Assembly: GCA_050015055.1 (NCBI GenBank)
Contig: JBEKCD010000006.1
Coordinates: 1 to 64,000, forward strand
Reading direction: 5' to 3'
Source of the DNA: JBEKCD01 sp050015055
GTDB lineage: Archaea; Thermoproteota; Bathyarchaeia; Bathyarchaeales; Bathycorpusculaceae
Length of the DNA stretch: 64,000 nucleotides
How positions within the stretch are numbered: the stretch's first letter is position 1; each line of letters starts with the position of its first letter. Below are positions 17,798 through 27,235 of this stretch, piece by piece. The notes below the pieces were generated by a model. That model was not told the DNA's origin. It saw only the letters and a list, made by a program, of their open reading frames with translations, and made no database searches. A program made the translations under genes and the position numbers.

Positions 17798-18558
17798 ATA
17801 GTTTTCTCAGGCTGTTGTACAGGGATTTGAAGGCTAGCCTCTGGTCAACCAAATCGATGATCGCAGTCCAGCTTGTAACCCCTCTATTCTACATCTTCGT
17901 CGCCGGTTTCGGTTACGCATCTGTCATTCCGACGATGAGCGTCGGCAACAGGGAGGTCAGCTACGTGCTTTTTCTTGCTCCGGGCGTAGTAGTCATGCAG
18001 ATAATGTTTGCTGCTTCTATGGCGGGGGCGATGCTTTGGCTTGACAAGAGGCTGGCCATGTTCGCACAGATAGTCGTGGGACCGTTCAGCAGGTGGCAGT
18101 ACATACTCAGCAAGTTGGTTTCGATTATGCTTCAGGGAATGCTAAACGCGTTTCTGGTTTTTCTCATCGCCTCTCCGCTTCTTGTGGGGTTAAGTGTTTC
18201 CATCGAGGGTGTCCTATACATTGCCGCTTCACTGGTGTTGGGGTCTCTCTTTTTTGGTTCCCTGACGCTGGCCATTTCCGTGTTCATAAAATCCAACGAG
18301 GCGTTCAATGCCACTCTAAACGTGCTGTTCACTCCCTTGATGTTTCTGAGTTCAGTCTACTACCCTCTGCAAAAAGCGCCCATAATCATTCAAGCTATAT
18401 CATTGGCCAATCCCCTGACCTATGCTGCGGACATGCTCAGAGCTGGGCTATTGCAGGTGTACGTGCCCCTTTTGCCCATCGAGATAGTAGCGCTTATTGC
18501 AGAAAGCCTCTTCGCTTTCGCAATCGCAACAGCCGCGTTCAGACGAGTCAAGCCTTAG
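17794..18558 (+). CDS. ABC-2 type transporter permease
   Basis: Membrane protein of 254 residues with six predicted helices, ABC-2 family (ATG overlaps the stop of the ATPase gene). The conserved segment near helix 5 (LFTPLMFLSSVYYPLQKAP, then ANPLTYAADMLR) is the DrrB/NodJ signature. It pairs with the preceding ATPase as an exporter. Confidence 0.9.
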   Translation: MNSFLRLLYRDLKASLWSTKSMIAVQLVTPLFYIFVAGFGYASVIPTMSVGNREVSYVLFLAPGVVVMQIMFAASMAGAMLWLDKRLAMFAQIVVGPFSRWQYILSKLVSIMLQGMLNAFLVFLIASPLLVGLSVSIEGVLYIAASLVLGSLFFGSLTLAISVFIKSNEAFNATLNVLFTPLMFLSSVYYPLQKAPIIIQAISLANPLTYAADMLRAGLLQVYVPLLPIEIVALIAESLFAFAIATAAFRRVKP

Positions 18559-18605
18559 TGATCAGTTCCAGCGAATGCTCGAGGGGCTTCCTTTTCTTCG
18601 CTATC

Positions 18606-19217
18606 CTAATGTGCGGGCGCTTTCGATATTGCCGGAAAGATGTCTCTTCTCCAGGTCTCCGCCACTTTCTTACAGACAAATCCATCCACGAAACCCTGAA
18701 GAATTAAAACGACTAGAATGGTTGCAATGCCCGGAAAAGCGAAGCTCGCTAAGGAGAAAGGAATCCCAACAATCCAAAGCGCAACGAACAATGCGATTCC
18801 TTGGAGTATAATGCTCAACAAAGAGGTTTCCACTCGAAACCAAAATCGTGCGGTTATCGCGCTATTGACAAGTCCGATCATCAGAACCAACAGTACGACC
18901 ACTGCAAATCCCATTATCACGACCAGGAATGGCGACGGTCCAGTCACGAACGCAGGAGTGTGAGAGGCTAAATCCATCGATGCGTAGGTCAAGATAGAAA
19001 CAAGCAAGGAAAAACCTATCCCCTGACCGAAGTATTTCGCTAGACGCCTCCAATTCCTCGCCGCGCTGCCCTTTGGCTTCACCTCATCTATCTTCGCTTT
19101 GATCTTTCCCTTAGAAGGACAGTGCAACTCGCGGATTAAGAAGCCATCAGTGATTTGCTGTCTTTCCCGCGCCCTCTTGCGTTGAACTGTATATACTCTA
19201 TAATAATGGCATTCCAC
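18606..19217 (-). CDS. Hypothetical membrane protein, four helices
   Basis: A hydrophilic N-terminus (about 60 residues, basic) precedes four hydrophobic segments (about 70-90, 97-117, 125-150, 158-180). I recognise no family. The start is uncertain: a TATA-like TATAGAGTATATA on the minus strand (about 19190-19203) lies inside the longest frame, which favours a later start such as TTG at 19127. It sits between two convergent ABC exporter pairs. Confidence 0.55.
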   Translation of the reverse strand: MECHYYRVYTVQRKRARERQQITDGFLIRELHCPSKGKIKAKIDEVKPKGSAARNWRRLAKYFGQGIGFSLLVSILTYASMDLASHTPAFVTGPSPFLVVIMGFAVVVLLVLMIGLVNSAITARFWFRVETSLLSIILQGIALFVALWIVGIPFSLASFAFPGIATILVVLILQGFVDGFVCKKVAETWRRDIFPAISKAPAH

Positions 19218-19265
19218 GGTAAATCCCTATGTTTTGCTTTCCTATTAGGTTTTTCGGACACAAGT

Positions 19266-19997
19266 TTACTTCCACTTTGTCAGTATCTCTTCTCTCTGAA
19301 ACGTTGCCTTGCTCACGAAGAACAAAGTGATGTCCGCGACGACCAGTATGCCTGATAATGCCAGGGTGAGCAAGCTTGTTGAAAACTCTCCCGATGCCGC
19401 CAAGAACACAGCAAGTAGCAGGGGGAGCACGACAAGTCCTCCGAGTTGTTGTGCCGCCCTCACATCATTGACTCTTGAGGATATGATTACGTTGGCCTCG
19501 ACGCTCAGGATGCACGCCAAAGGCGTTATTATTGCCACTATCATTGCCCAGTCCCAGTTTGGAAGAAGGAAAACTCTGAGGCGAGCGTAAGACCAAGCGT
19601 CTATAAGGGCGGCAGAGATTGCTGCTCCTACGCAGGTTGCCCCGATGCACGGCAGAAAGGCCGCCAGACTCTTGCCCAGCAGCAGCTCGCTGTCGGTCGT
19701 TGGCGTAGCCAGCAACGGTTCGAGGCTCTTCTCAATCTTCTCCCCGACAAAGCTGTAGGAGGCGATTACTGTCGGAAGAATCGAAGCTATTATGACAAGA
19801 TACCAGTTGACCAAGTTTACGATCAAAGTCACGGAGCTCAGCGGAACCTGGCCGGCTGAAAAGGACAGCAAAAGACTCGCCGGCATTGCCACGCCCACGA
19901 TCAGTGGGATCGCAATTAGGGAAAGGAATACGTATCTGTTTTTCCTGAACACGCTGAAGTCCTTTGTCGCCACAATCCACGATTTCCATAACCTCAT
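19266..19997 (-). CDS. ABC-2 type permease
   Basis: A 243-residue membrane protein with six helices. The block EKIEKSLEPLLATPTTDSELLLGK is a hallmark of ABC-2/NatB-like permeases, in which this cytoplasmic loop contacts the ATPase. Its start overlaps the ATPase stop by 4 nt. Substrate unknown. Confidence 0.85.
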   Translation of the reverse strand: MRLWKSWIVATKDFSVFRKNRYVFLSLIAIPLIVGVAMPASLLLSFSAGQVPLSSVTLIVNLVNWYLVIIASILPTVIASYSFVGEKIEKSLEPLLATPTTDSELLLGKSLAAFLPCIGATCVGAAISAALIDAWSYARLRVFLLPNWDWAMIVAIITPLACILSVEANVIISSRVNDVRAAQQLGGLVVLPLLLAVFLAASGEFSTSLLTLALSGILVVADITLFFVSKATFQREEILTKWK

Positions 19998-20923
19998 TGG
20001 GCCTCAGCCTCCCTCATCAACTTCAAGTAGACATCCTCAAGCGTTGAACGAAGCTCGGTCACGAACTGGACATTCCCACCTGCTTCTACAATGGTCCTTA
20101 CTAGTTGCGGGTTATCCCGTTCTGGGTTATCCACTTCAAGGATCAACTTGTTTCCGGTGATTCGCAGGTTCTTCACGATGCTCAGGTCTTTTACCGCGGT
20201 GAGGATTGCGTCGTTGATTTCTTCGAGGTGAACCACGATTTTTCGGTTGTACAGACCTGTCTTCAAGCTTTTTGGCGAACCAACTGTAATTAGCTTTGTC
20301 TTCAGTATTCCGATGTGGTCGCACAGTCTATCTGCCTCATCCAAGTTGTGGGTGTTGAGGAAGATGGTTCTCTTCTCTTTCTTGAGTTCAAGAATGAAGT
20401 CTCTTACGGTCTTGGCTGACTCCGGATCTAGGTTCGCGGTGGGTTCATCCAAGAACAATACTTTGGGGTCGTGGACTAGGGCGCGGGCGATTGCTATCTT
20501 CTGTTTTGTGCCCTTGGAGAAAGTTCCGACCGTATTGTCCCTTTTCTCCCAGAGTCCCAGCAGTCTTAGCAGACGTTCTATGCTCTCTTTCCTCTTCTCT
20601 GGGGGACACTCGTAGAGCTTGCCGTAGAAGTCGAGATTCTTGTAGGCACTGAGACTGTCGTACAGGCCCACGTTCTCAGGCAGTAATCCCACCATCTTCC
20701 TGATTTTCAAACAGTCCTCTTCGTTGCCCACGTCAAAGTCGCCTATTCGCGCTTGCCCGCTAGTCTTTGATATGAGACAACAGAGCATTCTTACGGTTGT
20801 AGTCTTGCCCGCAGCGTTTGGCCCGAGGAACCCGAAGACTTCTCCCTCATTTACGTGCAGTGTAAGATTCTCGACTGCGGTGAGATCACCGAACTTCCTG
20901 GTTAGGCTCTCGGTATCAATCAT
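19994..20923 (-). CDS. ABC transporter ATP-binding protein
   Basis: A 309-residue ATPase: Walker A GPNAAGKTTT, signature FSKGTKQKIAIARAL, Walker B VLFLDEPTANLDP, switch histidine in NTHNLDEADRLC, and a C-terminal regulatory extension. It is coupled to the permease at 19266. It is only distantly like the ATPase at 16841, so the two exporters are probably not recent duplicates. Confidence 0.9.
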   Translation of the reverse strand: MIDTESLTRKFGDLTAVENLTLHVNEGEVFGFLGPNAAGKTTTVRMLCCLISKTSGQARIGDFDVGNEEDCLKIRKMVGLLPENVGLYDSLSAYKNLDFYGKLYECPPEKRKESIERLLRLLGLWEKRDNTVGTFSKGTKQKIAIARALVHDPKVLFLDEPTANLDPESAKTVRDFILELKKEKRTIFLNTHNLDEADRLCDHIGILKTKLITVGSPKSLKTGLYNRKIVVHLEEINDAILTAVKDLSIVKNLRITGNKLILEVDNPERDNPQLVRTIVEAGGNVQFVTELRSTLEDVYLKLMREAEAQ

Positions 20924-20947
20924 GCGTGTGCGCGCTCTGGAAGAGGG

Positions 20948-21220
20948 TCATGAACCCTTCTCGTACTTAGACTCTTCTATCCGCTTCAGCTCCAGCTCTT
21001 CGTCTGTTAGTTCAGGTTCAGCTTGGGGCGTCTTCTCCTGTTCGGGCCAGGTAACGGGGTCTTTTACCGAGGAATAAATGTTGAACATGCTCCTCCGCCC
21101 ACAAGCAGGACATTTCAGCCATTTATATGGACCAATGTGAAGCAGTGCTCCTCGAACTACTGCTGTTGACAGGTCCATTTCAAAAACGTTTCCACACTTT
21201 GAGCATTTGAGTCTTATCAT
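20948..21220 (-). CDS. Zinc-ribbon protein
   Basis: A 90-residue protein with CSKCG and CPACG pairs spaced about 35 residues apart, forming a zinc ribbon, followed by a charged tail (TDEELELKRIEESKYEKG). It is upstream of and co-oriented with the ABC pair, 24 nt away, with a short GC tract (20930-20935) in between. Function unknown. Confidence 0.7.
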   Translation of the reverse strand: MIRLKCSKCGNVFEMDLSTAVVRGALLHIGPYKWLKCPACGRRSMFNIYSSVKDPVTWPEQEKTPQAEPELTDEELELKRIEESKYEKGS

Positions 21221-21553
21221 GTTACTCCCAGAGCGAATCCTTCCGCTCGTGTGTAAATATCTTTTCCTGTGTCGCTCAGATGTATGCTGGTTTTCAGACT
21301 CTCTGAGTTATTCTGGTTTCTAACGTTGCGAGTGTTCGACACTTTGGTTTTCATCCTATCCGCGGTTGCTCTACTGGCATCTCGCGCGCGCAAGGACTGC
21401 ACAGGACGTTGCGGAATTAAGGTGAGCCATCGCGGGTCGTTCTATTGTTGCGTACGTATGATCAGATTGTGAACAAAATCGTGTCTAATTCTGAATAACA
21501 GTTAATAATACAAGGATATCAGATTAGGGCTTCAGACAGCTAGAGGAATCACG

Positions 21554-22282
21554 TTGCAGTTCCAAGGCATTTTCACTTGGATGTACAATCTCTGCATGCA
21601 GTACGGATATTTGGGAATATTCGTCATGAGCCTAGCTGGTGCCATGTCCATCATTGTACCAGTTCCGGATACGATCGTTGTCTTCACTCTCGCCGGCCTC
21701 AAGATTGGCGACGGTTGGGTCTTTGCGCCCCTGCTGATTGCCTTAGCTGCAACACTCGGCGGAGCAATTGGACAACTCTCTGGATATTTGCTCGGCCTCA
21801 GCAGCAAGAAAGTCATAACTGGAAAATACAAGAAGAACGTGGATTTTCTGATCAAGGTCTTCAACAAGTTCGGTGCCATCGCGATATTTGCCTTTGCCTT
21901 GACACCCCTGCCCGATGACATGGTTTTCATTCCGCTTGGCGCCTCCCGTTACAATCCAATCAAAGCCTTCGTGCCTGCCCTAACTGGGAAATTACTCTTG
22001 AGCATAGCTGTGGCCTACGGCGGTAGATTTTCAATAGGCATCATCAGGGACATATTTGGAGTAGGAAGCGACCTAATGTCCGTAGTGATAAGCACAGGTA
22101 TCGGGATAGCGTTTGCAATTGCACTGTTCAAAGTGGATTGGGCAAGACGCTTCGAGAAGTACCTGTGTAGCCAAGCACCTGACGGGCGCCCGCCGATGGA
22201 GGTAACGTTGGACGGTGAGAAGGCGAAAACCCGCGTAATCTGCGGTTGGATTGGCCTCCTAAACTACAACAAGCCCATATAG
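21554..22282 (+). CDS. DedA/VTT-domain membrane protein
   Basis: A 242-residue protein of the VTT (SNARE-associated/DedA) family with about five membrane segments. The glycine-rich re-entrant region GGAIGQLSGYLLG and the segment ALTPLPDDMVFIPLGASRYN are family hallmarks; related proteins handle lipids at the membrane. The start is TTG 21554; ATG at 21581 is an alternative. Confidence 0.75.
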   Translation: MQFQGIFTWMYNLCMQYGYLGIFVMSLAGAMSIIVPVPDTIVVFTLAGLKIGDGWVFAPLLIALAATLGGAIGQLSGYLLGLSSKKVITGKYKKNVDFLIKVFNKFGAIAIFAFALTPLPDDMVFIPLGASRYNPIKAFVPALTGKLLLSIAVAYGGRFSIGIIRDIFGVGSDLMSVVISTGIGIAFAIALFKVDWARRFEKYLCSQAPDGRPPMEVTLDGEKAKTRVICGWIGLLNYNKPI

Positions 22283-22647
22283 AAGAAAACAAGCGACAGC
22301 CCCACTAGGTTGCGGAGAGAACTCTTCACCAGTCTGGAGTCATGACCGCTTCAGTATAACGCGTTATTCCCTGGGACAGAAGTTATGGTCGCCACACCCC
22401 AGCAGTGGAGAGATCTCCAGAAGTCCTTATCAATAGTTAGATTTTCGCCTAGTTTGATATACTGACGGAGAGCCAATCCTGAATATGAACCTTATGACAA
22501 GGCGCTAGAAGCCTACCTAGGATAGCACAGGCTATGATTCTCCCTCTGGCAGGTTAGGTACGAAGTCTACAGCACGATACTTCTTTTTTCGAGAGACAAG
22601 CAATGTGTCCAGCAGACTCGGTAATGGCACGGTTCGAGTCTTTTTCA
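22283..22647. other. Intergenic stretch, no feature recognised
   Basis: Convergent gap between the DedA gene and the FG-GAP gene. I see no gene, repeat or structured element in it. Confidence 0.4.
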
Positions 22648-23637
22648 TCACATTTGTTTTATGATTGATTTGGTTGGCTTCTCTAGGTATTCTGTTTCTT
22701 TGGCATGCAGCTTTCTCTTCTTCTGAATTATAATAGACGCCAATGTTGCTGCTATGAATGCAAGTACTACGGGGAATGAGGGAAATTCTGGCACAATAGA
22801 GACTGGCATAATAGTCAGCCAACTGACCTCTGTAAACGCCAATTCGTTTTTTCCGTCATTGTTGAAGTCTCCGATGGCGACGCCAGTCGGGTTGTCCCGA
22901 CCAGTCCAGTTTCCGACGATTGTTGTACCATTACTTTTGTACACTGTGACGCCTCCGACTGGGTAAGTCTCTGTTATCGCTATTTCGTTTAAGCCATCGT
23001 TATCATAGTCGCCGATGGCTACGCCCATTGGCTGACTTAGTCCGTCCCACATTTTGACTATTGTTGTGCCATTATTTCTGAGTACGTAAACTTTGCTGCC
23101 CGAATCCGCGATTGCTATCTCGTTCAGGTGATCATTATCAAAGTCCCCGATGGCCACGCCTGTAGGCTGGCTGAGACCTCCTAACTGCTTAACGATGGTC
23201 CCATCACTCTTGGACACGGTAACTCTGGAGCTATTGGTTTCTGCGATTGCTATTTCGTTCAGGCTGTCATTGTTGAAGTCTCCGATAGCTACTCCAGATG
23301 GATTGTCGAGTCCTCCGAATTGTTTCTCGATGGTTTTATCACTCTTGAACAGCGTAACTCTTCCAGCTGGGCCTTCTGTGACTGCTATTTCGTTTAAGCC
23401 ATCGTTGTTGAAGTCTCCGATCGCAACGCCCTGCAACCCACTAAATCCTGAAAAGTGTGTTTCGTTCGAGTTATCGCTACTGAAGTAGCTGACAGCGTTA
23501 TCCTGCGCCGAACTCATTTCACCCCATCCTGTTGAAGGTTTTACGACGTTTAAACGAGGCATTGGTCCTATCAAGATCACCAAGGCTAGAAATAGGGTCA
23601 ACGACACTAATCTACTCATTTCGTTTGTTCCTTCCAT
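22648..23637 (-). CDS. Secreted FG-GAP/VCBS repeat protein with VPEFP C-terminal anchor
   Basis: Protein of 329 residues. It has an N-terminal signal peptide (about 8-28), then five repeats of about 40 residues, each containing GVAIGDFNNDGLNEIA-like Ca-binding loops, which fold as blades of a beta propeller. The C-terminus has VPEFPSFP, a hydrophobic helix and a basic tail (KKRKLH). That is the arrangement of archaeal PEF-type sorting signals, which are cut by an archaeosortase. It is probably a surface adhesin. It stands alone. Confidence 0.85.
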   Translation of the reverse strand: MEGTNEMSRLVSLTLFLALVILIGPMPRLNVVKPSTGWGEMSSAQDNAVSYFSSDNSNETHFSGFSGLQGVAIGDFNNDGLNEIAVTEGPAGRVTLFKSDKTIEKQFGGLDNPSGVAIGDFNNDSLNEIAIAETNSSRVTVSKSDGTIVKQLGGLSQPTGVAIGDFDNDHLNEIAIADSGSKVYVLRNNGTTIVKMWDGLSQPMGVAIGDYDNDGLNEIAITETYPVGGVTVYKSNGTTIVGNWTGRDNPTGVAIGDFNNDGKNELAFTEVSWLTIMPVSIVPEFPSFPVVLAFIAATLASIIIQKKRKLHAKETEYLEKPTKSIIKQM

Positions 23638-23999
23638 TTCTATATACTAGGTTCCAATACGTTATATTAAATAACTCCTCCATGCACGCCTGAAAGACGA
23701 AAGCAATGGGAGACGAAGATGATATTTCAGCGCGGTCAGGAAGCCTATCTGGGAATGGCCAAGAAACCCAAGATGAAGCAATGGAGACCGGTGAATAGCA
23801 CGGGCGCTGCGGTAGATGTTAATAATGTCACGAGGGCTCATTATGACGCTATCACATGCCAAAGATTAAACAAATAGAATTGAAAAGAATCGTGCGGAAA
23901 GCGCGCGCGGGTAAGGTCTTCTCCTGAATTCTGTCGTCACACGACCGTTTTCTTCTGAGAATAAATGGGTCAAGCTGGCTTGAAAAGAATGATATAGAC
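23638..23999. other. Intergenic stretch with one GC tract
   Basis: No gene recognised. GCGCGCGCG at 23901-23909 lies in the middle of the gap, about 90 nt before the SnoaL-like start. A/T-rich patches occur at 23655-23665 and 23835-23880. Confidence 0.4.
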
Positions 24000-24416
24000 A
24001 TGGTGCAACAGAAAATGCAAAGAGTTAAATTGACTGATTTCTATTCTCAAATCGAAATGGATTCTTCAAATTTAATGTTGGCTGCCTTGAGGTTCAATGA
24101 AAGAATTAACGAGCAAGACGTGGAAGGCTTGGCTGAATTAATGACTGATGACCACACCCTCATAGTGATAGCAAATAACAAAGGAGAGGCGACGAAAGGC
24201 AAAAGCGTTGTGAAAGAGGGTTGGAGAGAGTTCTTCAAGCAATACTCTGATTACAGAAACATATTCACCTGTGTAACAATTCAAGGCAATGTTGTTGTCA
24301 TGGTTGGCTATTCTACGTGCTCTTTCAAACCACTTGATGGTCCAAACATATGGACTGCTAAAATACGTCGTGGACGCATCTCTGAATGGAGAGTCTGCTG
24401 GCTCGACGAAAGGTAG
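24000..24416 (+). CDS. SnoaL/NTF2-like protein
   Basis: A 138-residue protein with the cone-shaped NTF2-like fold pattern: helix RFNERINEQDVEGLAELMTD, then a strand-rich half ending WTAKIRRGRISEWRVCWLD. Many small enzymes and ligand-binding proteins share this fold. The first ~25 residues precede the domain; a start at ATG 24057 is possible. Function unknown. Confidence 0.65.
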   Translation: MVQQKMQRVKLTDFYSQIEMDSSNLMLAALRFNERINEQDVEGLAELMTDDHTLIVIANNKGEATKGKSVVKEGWREFFKQYSDYRNIFTCVTIQGNVVVMVGYSTCSFKPLDGPNIWTAKIRRGRISEWRVCWLDER

Positions 24417-24710
24417 GAACAAGTCTCCATCCAACGTGCGCACTCTTGTGAAAGTAAAATTCAGAAAGGAAATCAGTTATCGCAGGACCGACTGCTCCCG
24501 CAAGGCGCCCGCGGATGTGTGTTCTCAAGTTTCGGCTAAATAGCGTTTCAAGTTTCGTCTTCCAATTGACGCTTTCAGCTTCCCAACGCACGCCATGATC
24601 CATGAACGAATGAAAATCGGAAGCAAAAGCCGCCTCGCAGACCGACTTAGGAACAGGCATATGCACTAACGCTTATGGCGAGATCAACCATGTGGTTTTC
24701 TCATCAAAAC

Positions 24711-24720
24711 TCATAAATAT
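24711..24720 (+). promoter_or_regulatory. TATA-like element before the aminotransferase gene
   Basis: CATAAATATG lies about 45 nt before the ATG at 24764. Its position supports that start over the longer frame from 24692, which would begin upstream of the box. The rest of 24417-24763 shows no gene. Confidence 0.4.
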
Positions 24721-24763
24721 GGGGCGTTGTGAGCTTAGGTTTTGTTCGGGGTGCTGTCCGTTC

Positions 24764-25690
24764 ATGTCTGTTGCATTTCACGGTGCAGAGTTCTGTTGGA
24801 TGAACGGTGATATTATCGAGACTGAAAAAGCTCTTGTCTCTGCTATGGAACCTATCCATCTGGGCATTTTCGAGGGAATAAAGGCTTACGTGGAGAATGA
24901 TGTCAGGAGCAGAGGGAAATTGAACATTTTTCGATGGAAGCCTCACGTTGAACGTCTCCAGCGGTCTGCAGCAGTCTGTGGAATGAAGATACCTTACACT
25001 AACGAGGAGCTTCTTGAGGCCACGAGAAAGACTGTTAAGGCTAATGGTTTCGATACGAACGTTTACATTCAACCCAGAATCTGGCCAAAGGCCGGAGCAC
25101 TACAGGACGTTCATGTCGTCATTCCAGCGTGGACTTTCGAGACCGTTTTGGGCAGAGACAACCCGCAGTTTTCTAAGAATCGCAGGTTCATGATTAGCTC
25201 TTGGCGACGTATCGCTTCCGATGCGCTTCCTCCGCAGGCGAAGACGTGGGCTAATTACGGCAATTCTGCCTTAGCGCTGCGAGAAGCCGTGAGGTTGGGG
25301 CGTGATGGGGCAATATTCTTGGATAGCCGGGGTTTTATCAGTGAAGGAACCGGCGCCTGCATAATGGCAGTGAGAAATGGAAAAGTGGTAACTCCGCCAG
25401 TCACGGCGTCAATTCTTGAGAGTGTCACGAGAGAAACGCTTCTCAAAATAATACCCGAAGATTTGGACGTTCCAGTTGAGGTGAGGGACATGGCGCGCGT
25501 TGAGCTTTATGGGTCTGATGAGGTTTTCTTGTGTGGAACTGGTGGCGAGATCACACCGATAACCAGCATAGATGACTTGCCTTTGGGCAAAGAGTATCCT
25601 GGACCTGCAACGAAGCGTATTGCTGAGTACTACTCGGACCTAGTGGCTGGAAAAGTAGAAAAACACAAAGAATGGTTGACTCCTGTTTAA
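24764..25690 (+). CDS. ilvE: Branched-chain amino acid aminotransferase-like protein (class IV)
   Basis: PLP-dependent class IV aminotransferase of about 308 residues, which would make valine, leucine and isoleucine from their keto acids. The catalytic lysine lies in the SSWRRIASDALPPQAKTWANYGNS region, and the phosphate-binding parts include DSRGFISEGTGACIM and GTGGEITPI. The N-terminal WMNGDI and EGIKAY blocks are typical. Start chosen at ATG 24764, since the TATA-like element excludes the longer form. Confidence 0.88.
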   Translation: MSVAFHGAEFCWMNGDIIETEKALVSAMEPIHLGIFEGIKAYVENDVRSRGKLNIFRWKPHVERLQRSAAVCGMKIPYTNEELLEATRKTVKANGFDTNVYIQPRIWPKAGALQDVHVVIPAWTFETVLGRDNPQFSKNRRFMISSWRRIASDALPPQAKTWANYGNSALALREAVRLGRDGAIFLDSRGFISEGTGACIMAVRNGKVVTPPVTASILESVTRETLLKIIPEDLDVPVEVRDMARVELYGSDEVFLCGTGGEITPITSIDDLPLGKEYPGPATKRIAEYYSDLVAGKVEKHKEWLTPV

Positions 25691-26075
25691 ACCATCAACG
25701 CGTACCTTTTTAGCATGAAGCTTGCTCTCATTTCTCGTTCGTCACGCGCGTTCACGCTATCTGAGAGTTTTCTCCTGAAATCTGTCTTGAAGCGCTTGCC
25801 TGTTCGCAAATTCGTCCGTCGTGTGTGGCCTATGCTTTCTGACCTTGCTTGAACTGTTGATCGCGATTTCTCTTGGAATACAAGAGCTACATTTCACAGG
25901 ACGCGTCTCAACTCTATCAGGCTCAAGAGGGGATTTTAGGAACACGCATGGGCGCTGGGGCTGGCCTGTCGAATCAGAACCTGAAAACCTAACGTGCGCT
26001 GTTGCAGTAGCCATGCAGCAACATGCATTTATTTAGCTCGAAGACATTGTGTTGACGAAAATAGAGGTGGAAATA
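25691..26075. other. Intergenic stretch, no gene recognised
   Basis: Contains a short GC tract (25745-25750) 55 nt behind the aminotransferase stop. A purine-rich GAGGTGG (26064-26070) directly before the ATG at 26076 is a good ribosome-binding site that fixes the start of the VOC gene. Confidence 0.45.
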
Positions 26076-26471
26076 ATGGACCACACAGTTGTTCATTTCG
26101 AAATCCCGGCAAACGACACTGAGAAACTGAAGAAATTCTATTCTGGAGTCTTCGGATGGAAAATCGAGAAGGGCAGCGAAGACATGAGTGGACCCATGGA
26201 ATACTGGCTTCTTGGTACCGTACCAATGGACAAGCAGATGAGACCTATGCGACCAGGCGTTAATGGAGGCTTGTACAAGAAGACCAATAAGGAGATGAAG
26301 CCAGTCGTCTACATTTCAGTCGAGTCCGCAGATGAATACATCGAAAAAATCAAGAAGCTCGGTGGAAAGATCATTGTTCCGAAGCAAGAAGTCCCGCAAG
26401 TAGGCTGGACAGCAATAGCCGTTGATCCTGAAGGCAACCAATTCGCCATAATGCAGCCAATGCAACCATAG
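26076..26471 (+). CDS. Glyoxalase/VOC-superfamily protein
   Basis: A 131-residue protein with two beta-alpha-beta-beta-beta modules: HFEIPANDTEKLKKFYSGVFGWKIEK and VVYISVESADEYIEKIKKLGGKII, ending DPEGNQFAIMQP. Members are metal-dependent enzymes or binding proteins; the substrate is unknown. The start is fixed by GAGGTGG 5 nt upstream. Confidence 0.85.
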   Translation: MDHTVVHFEIPANDTEKLKKFYSGVFGWKIEKGSEDMSGPMEYWLLGTVPMDKQMRPMRPGVNGGLYKKTNKEMKPVVYISVESADEYIEKIKKLGGKIIVPKQEVPQVGWTAIAVDPEGNQFAIMQPMQP

Positions 26472-26682
26472 CTTCACCATTTTCCTCTTTTTCTTTCATG
26501 TGCGAACGCGCAAGTGAAAAACAGGCAAGTTATAGTGCGGCGCGTGATGTTATTCTACAAATATGGAGGATTTATCCGTGGGAAAAAGTGGGAAAGTCGG
26601 GATATTTCTGCATGCGTGTTTGAATAGATTGAAACAAAAAACTTAACTACGTGGCATCCGTGATAGTGTCGTGTTGTTGCAT

Positions 26683-27204
26683 ATGAAACCTGTTGAGCGT
26701 CGTCTGGTTTCTGAACTTGTTGTGAACAGTCGGAGAAGCGACAGGGAGCTTGCGAAAGCAATTGGGGTCTCTCAGCCTACTGTGAGCAGAACGATTGCGA
26801 AGTTAGAGAAGGATGGTGTTCTCCGAGAGTACACTGTTATCCCGGATTTCAACAAACTTGGGTATCACTTATGCGCGTTGACTTTTGCGAATTTCGAAAC
26901 ACCAACTGACCTGCAAGCCATGAGGGAGCTTATCGAGGAATATGGGAAAAGGTTGGCGGAAATACCTCAAGCCGTGATGATTGAAAGAGGCCTGGGCGAA
27001 GGCGCGAACGGTGTTGTGATTTCCCTTCATGAAAGCTATTCTGGCTACATGCAGTTCCTCCGATGGCTAAAACAGTTTGCTTCCTTGAGCAAGTATGAAC
27101 TTCACAGTTTCATAATAGACCTTGATGATAAAGTGCACTATCGATACTTAACCTTCTCAACCCTTGCCAAACATCTGCTAGGCATGAAAGAAAAAGAAGA
27201 ATAG
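26683..27204 (+). CDS. Lrp/AsnC-type transcriptional regulator
   Basis: N-terminal winged helix (about 3-55: RRSDRELAKAIGVSQPTVSRTIAKLEKDGV, of which VSQPTVSRTIAKLE is the recognition helix) as in archaeal Lrp proteins. The C-terminal part (VIPDFNKLGYHLCALTFANF onward) resembles a divergent effector domain of about 115 residues rather than a canonical RAM domain. The ATG at 26683 is preferred; TTG or GTG codons just upstream are alternatives. Confidence 0.75.
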   Translation: MKPVERRLVSELVVNSRRSDRELAKAIGVSQPTVSRTIAKLEKDGVLREYTVIPDFNKLGYHLCALTFANFETPTDLQAMRELIEEYGKRLAEIPQAVMIERGLGEGANGVVISLHESYSGYMQFLRWLKQFASLSKYELHSFIIDLDDKVHYRYLTFSTLAKHLLGMKEKEE

Positions 27205-27235
27205 GGCGCAAACACAAATCGCGCTCCAGCGCGCG

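Noticed and set aside
18093..18707. 204-codon frame overlapping the ABC-2 permease
   Set aside because: Overlaps a well-supported permease in another frame; composition not protein-like.
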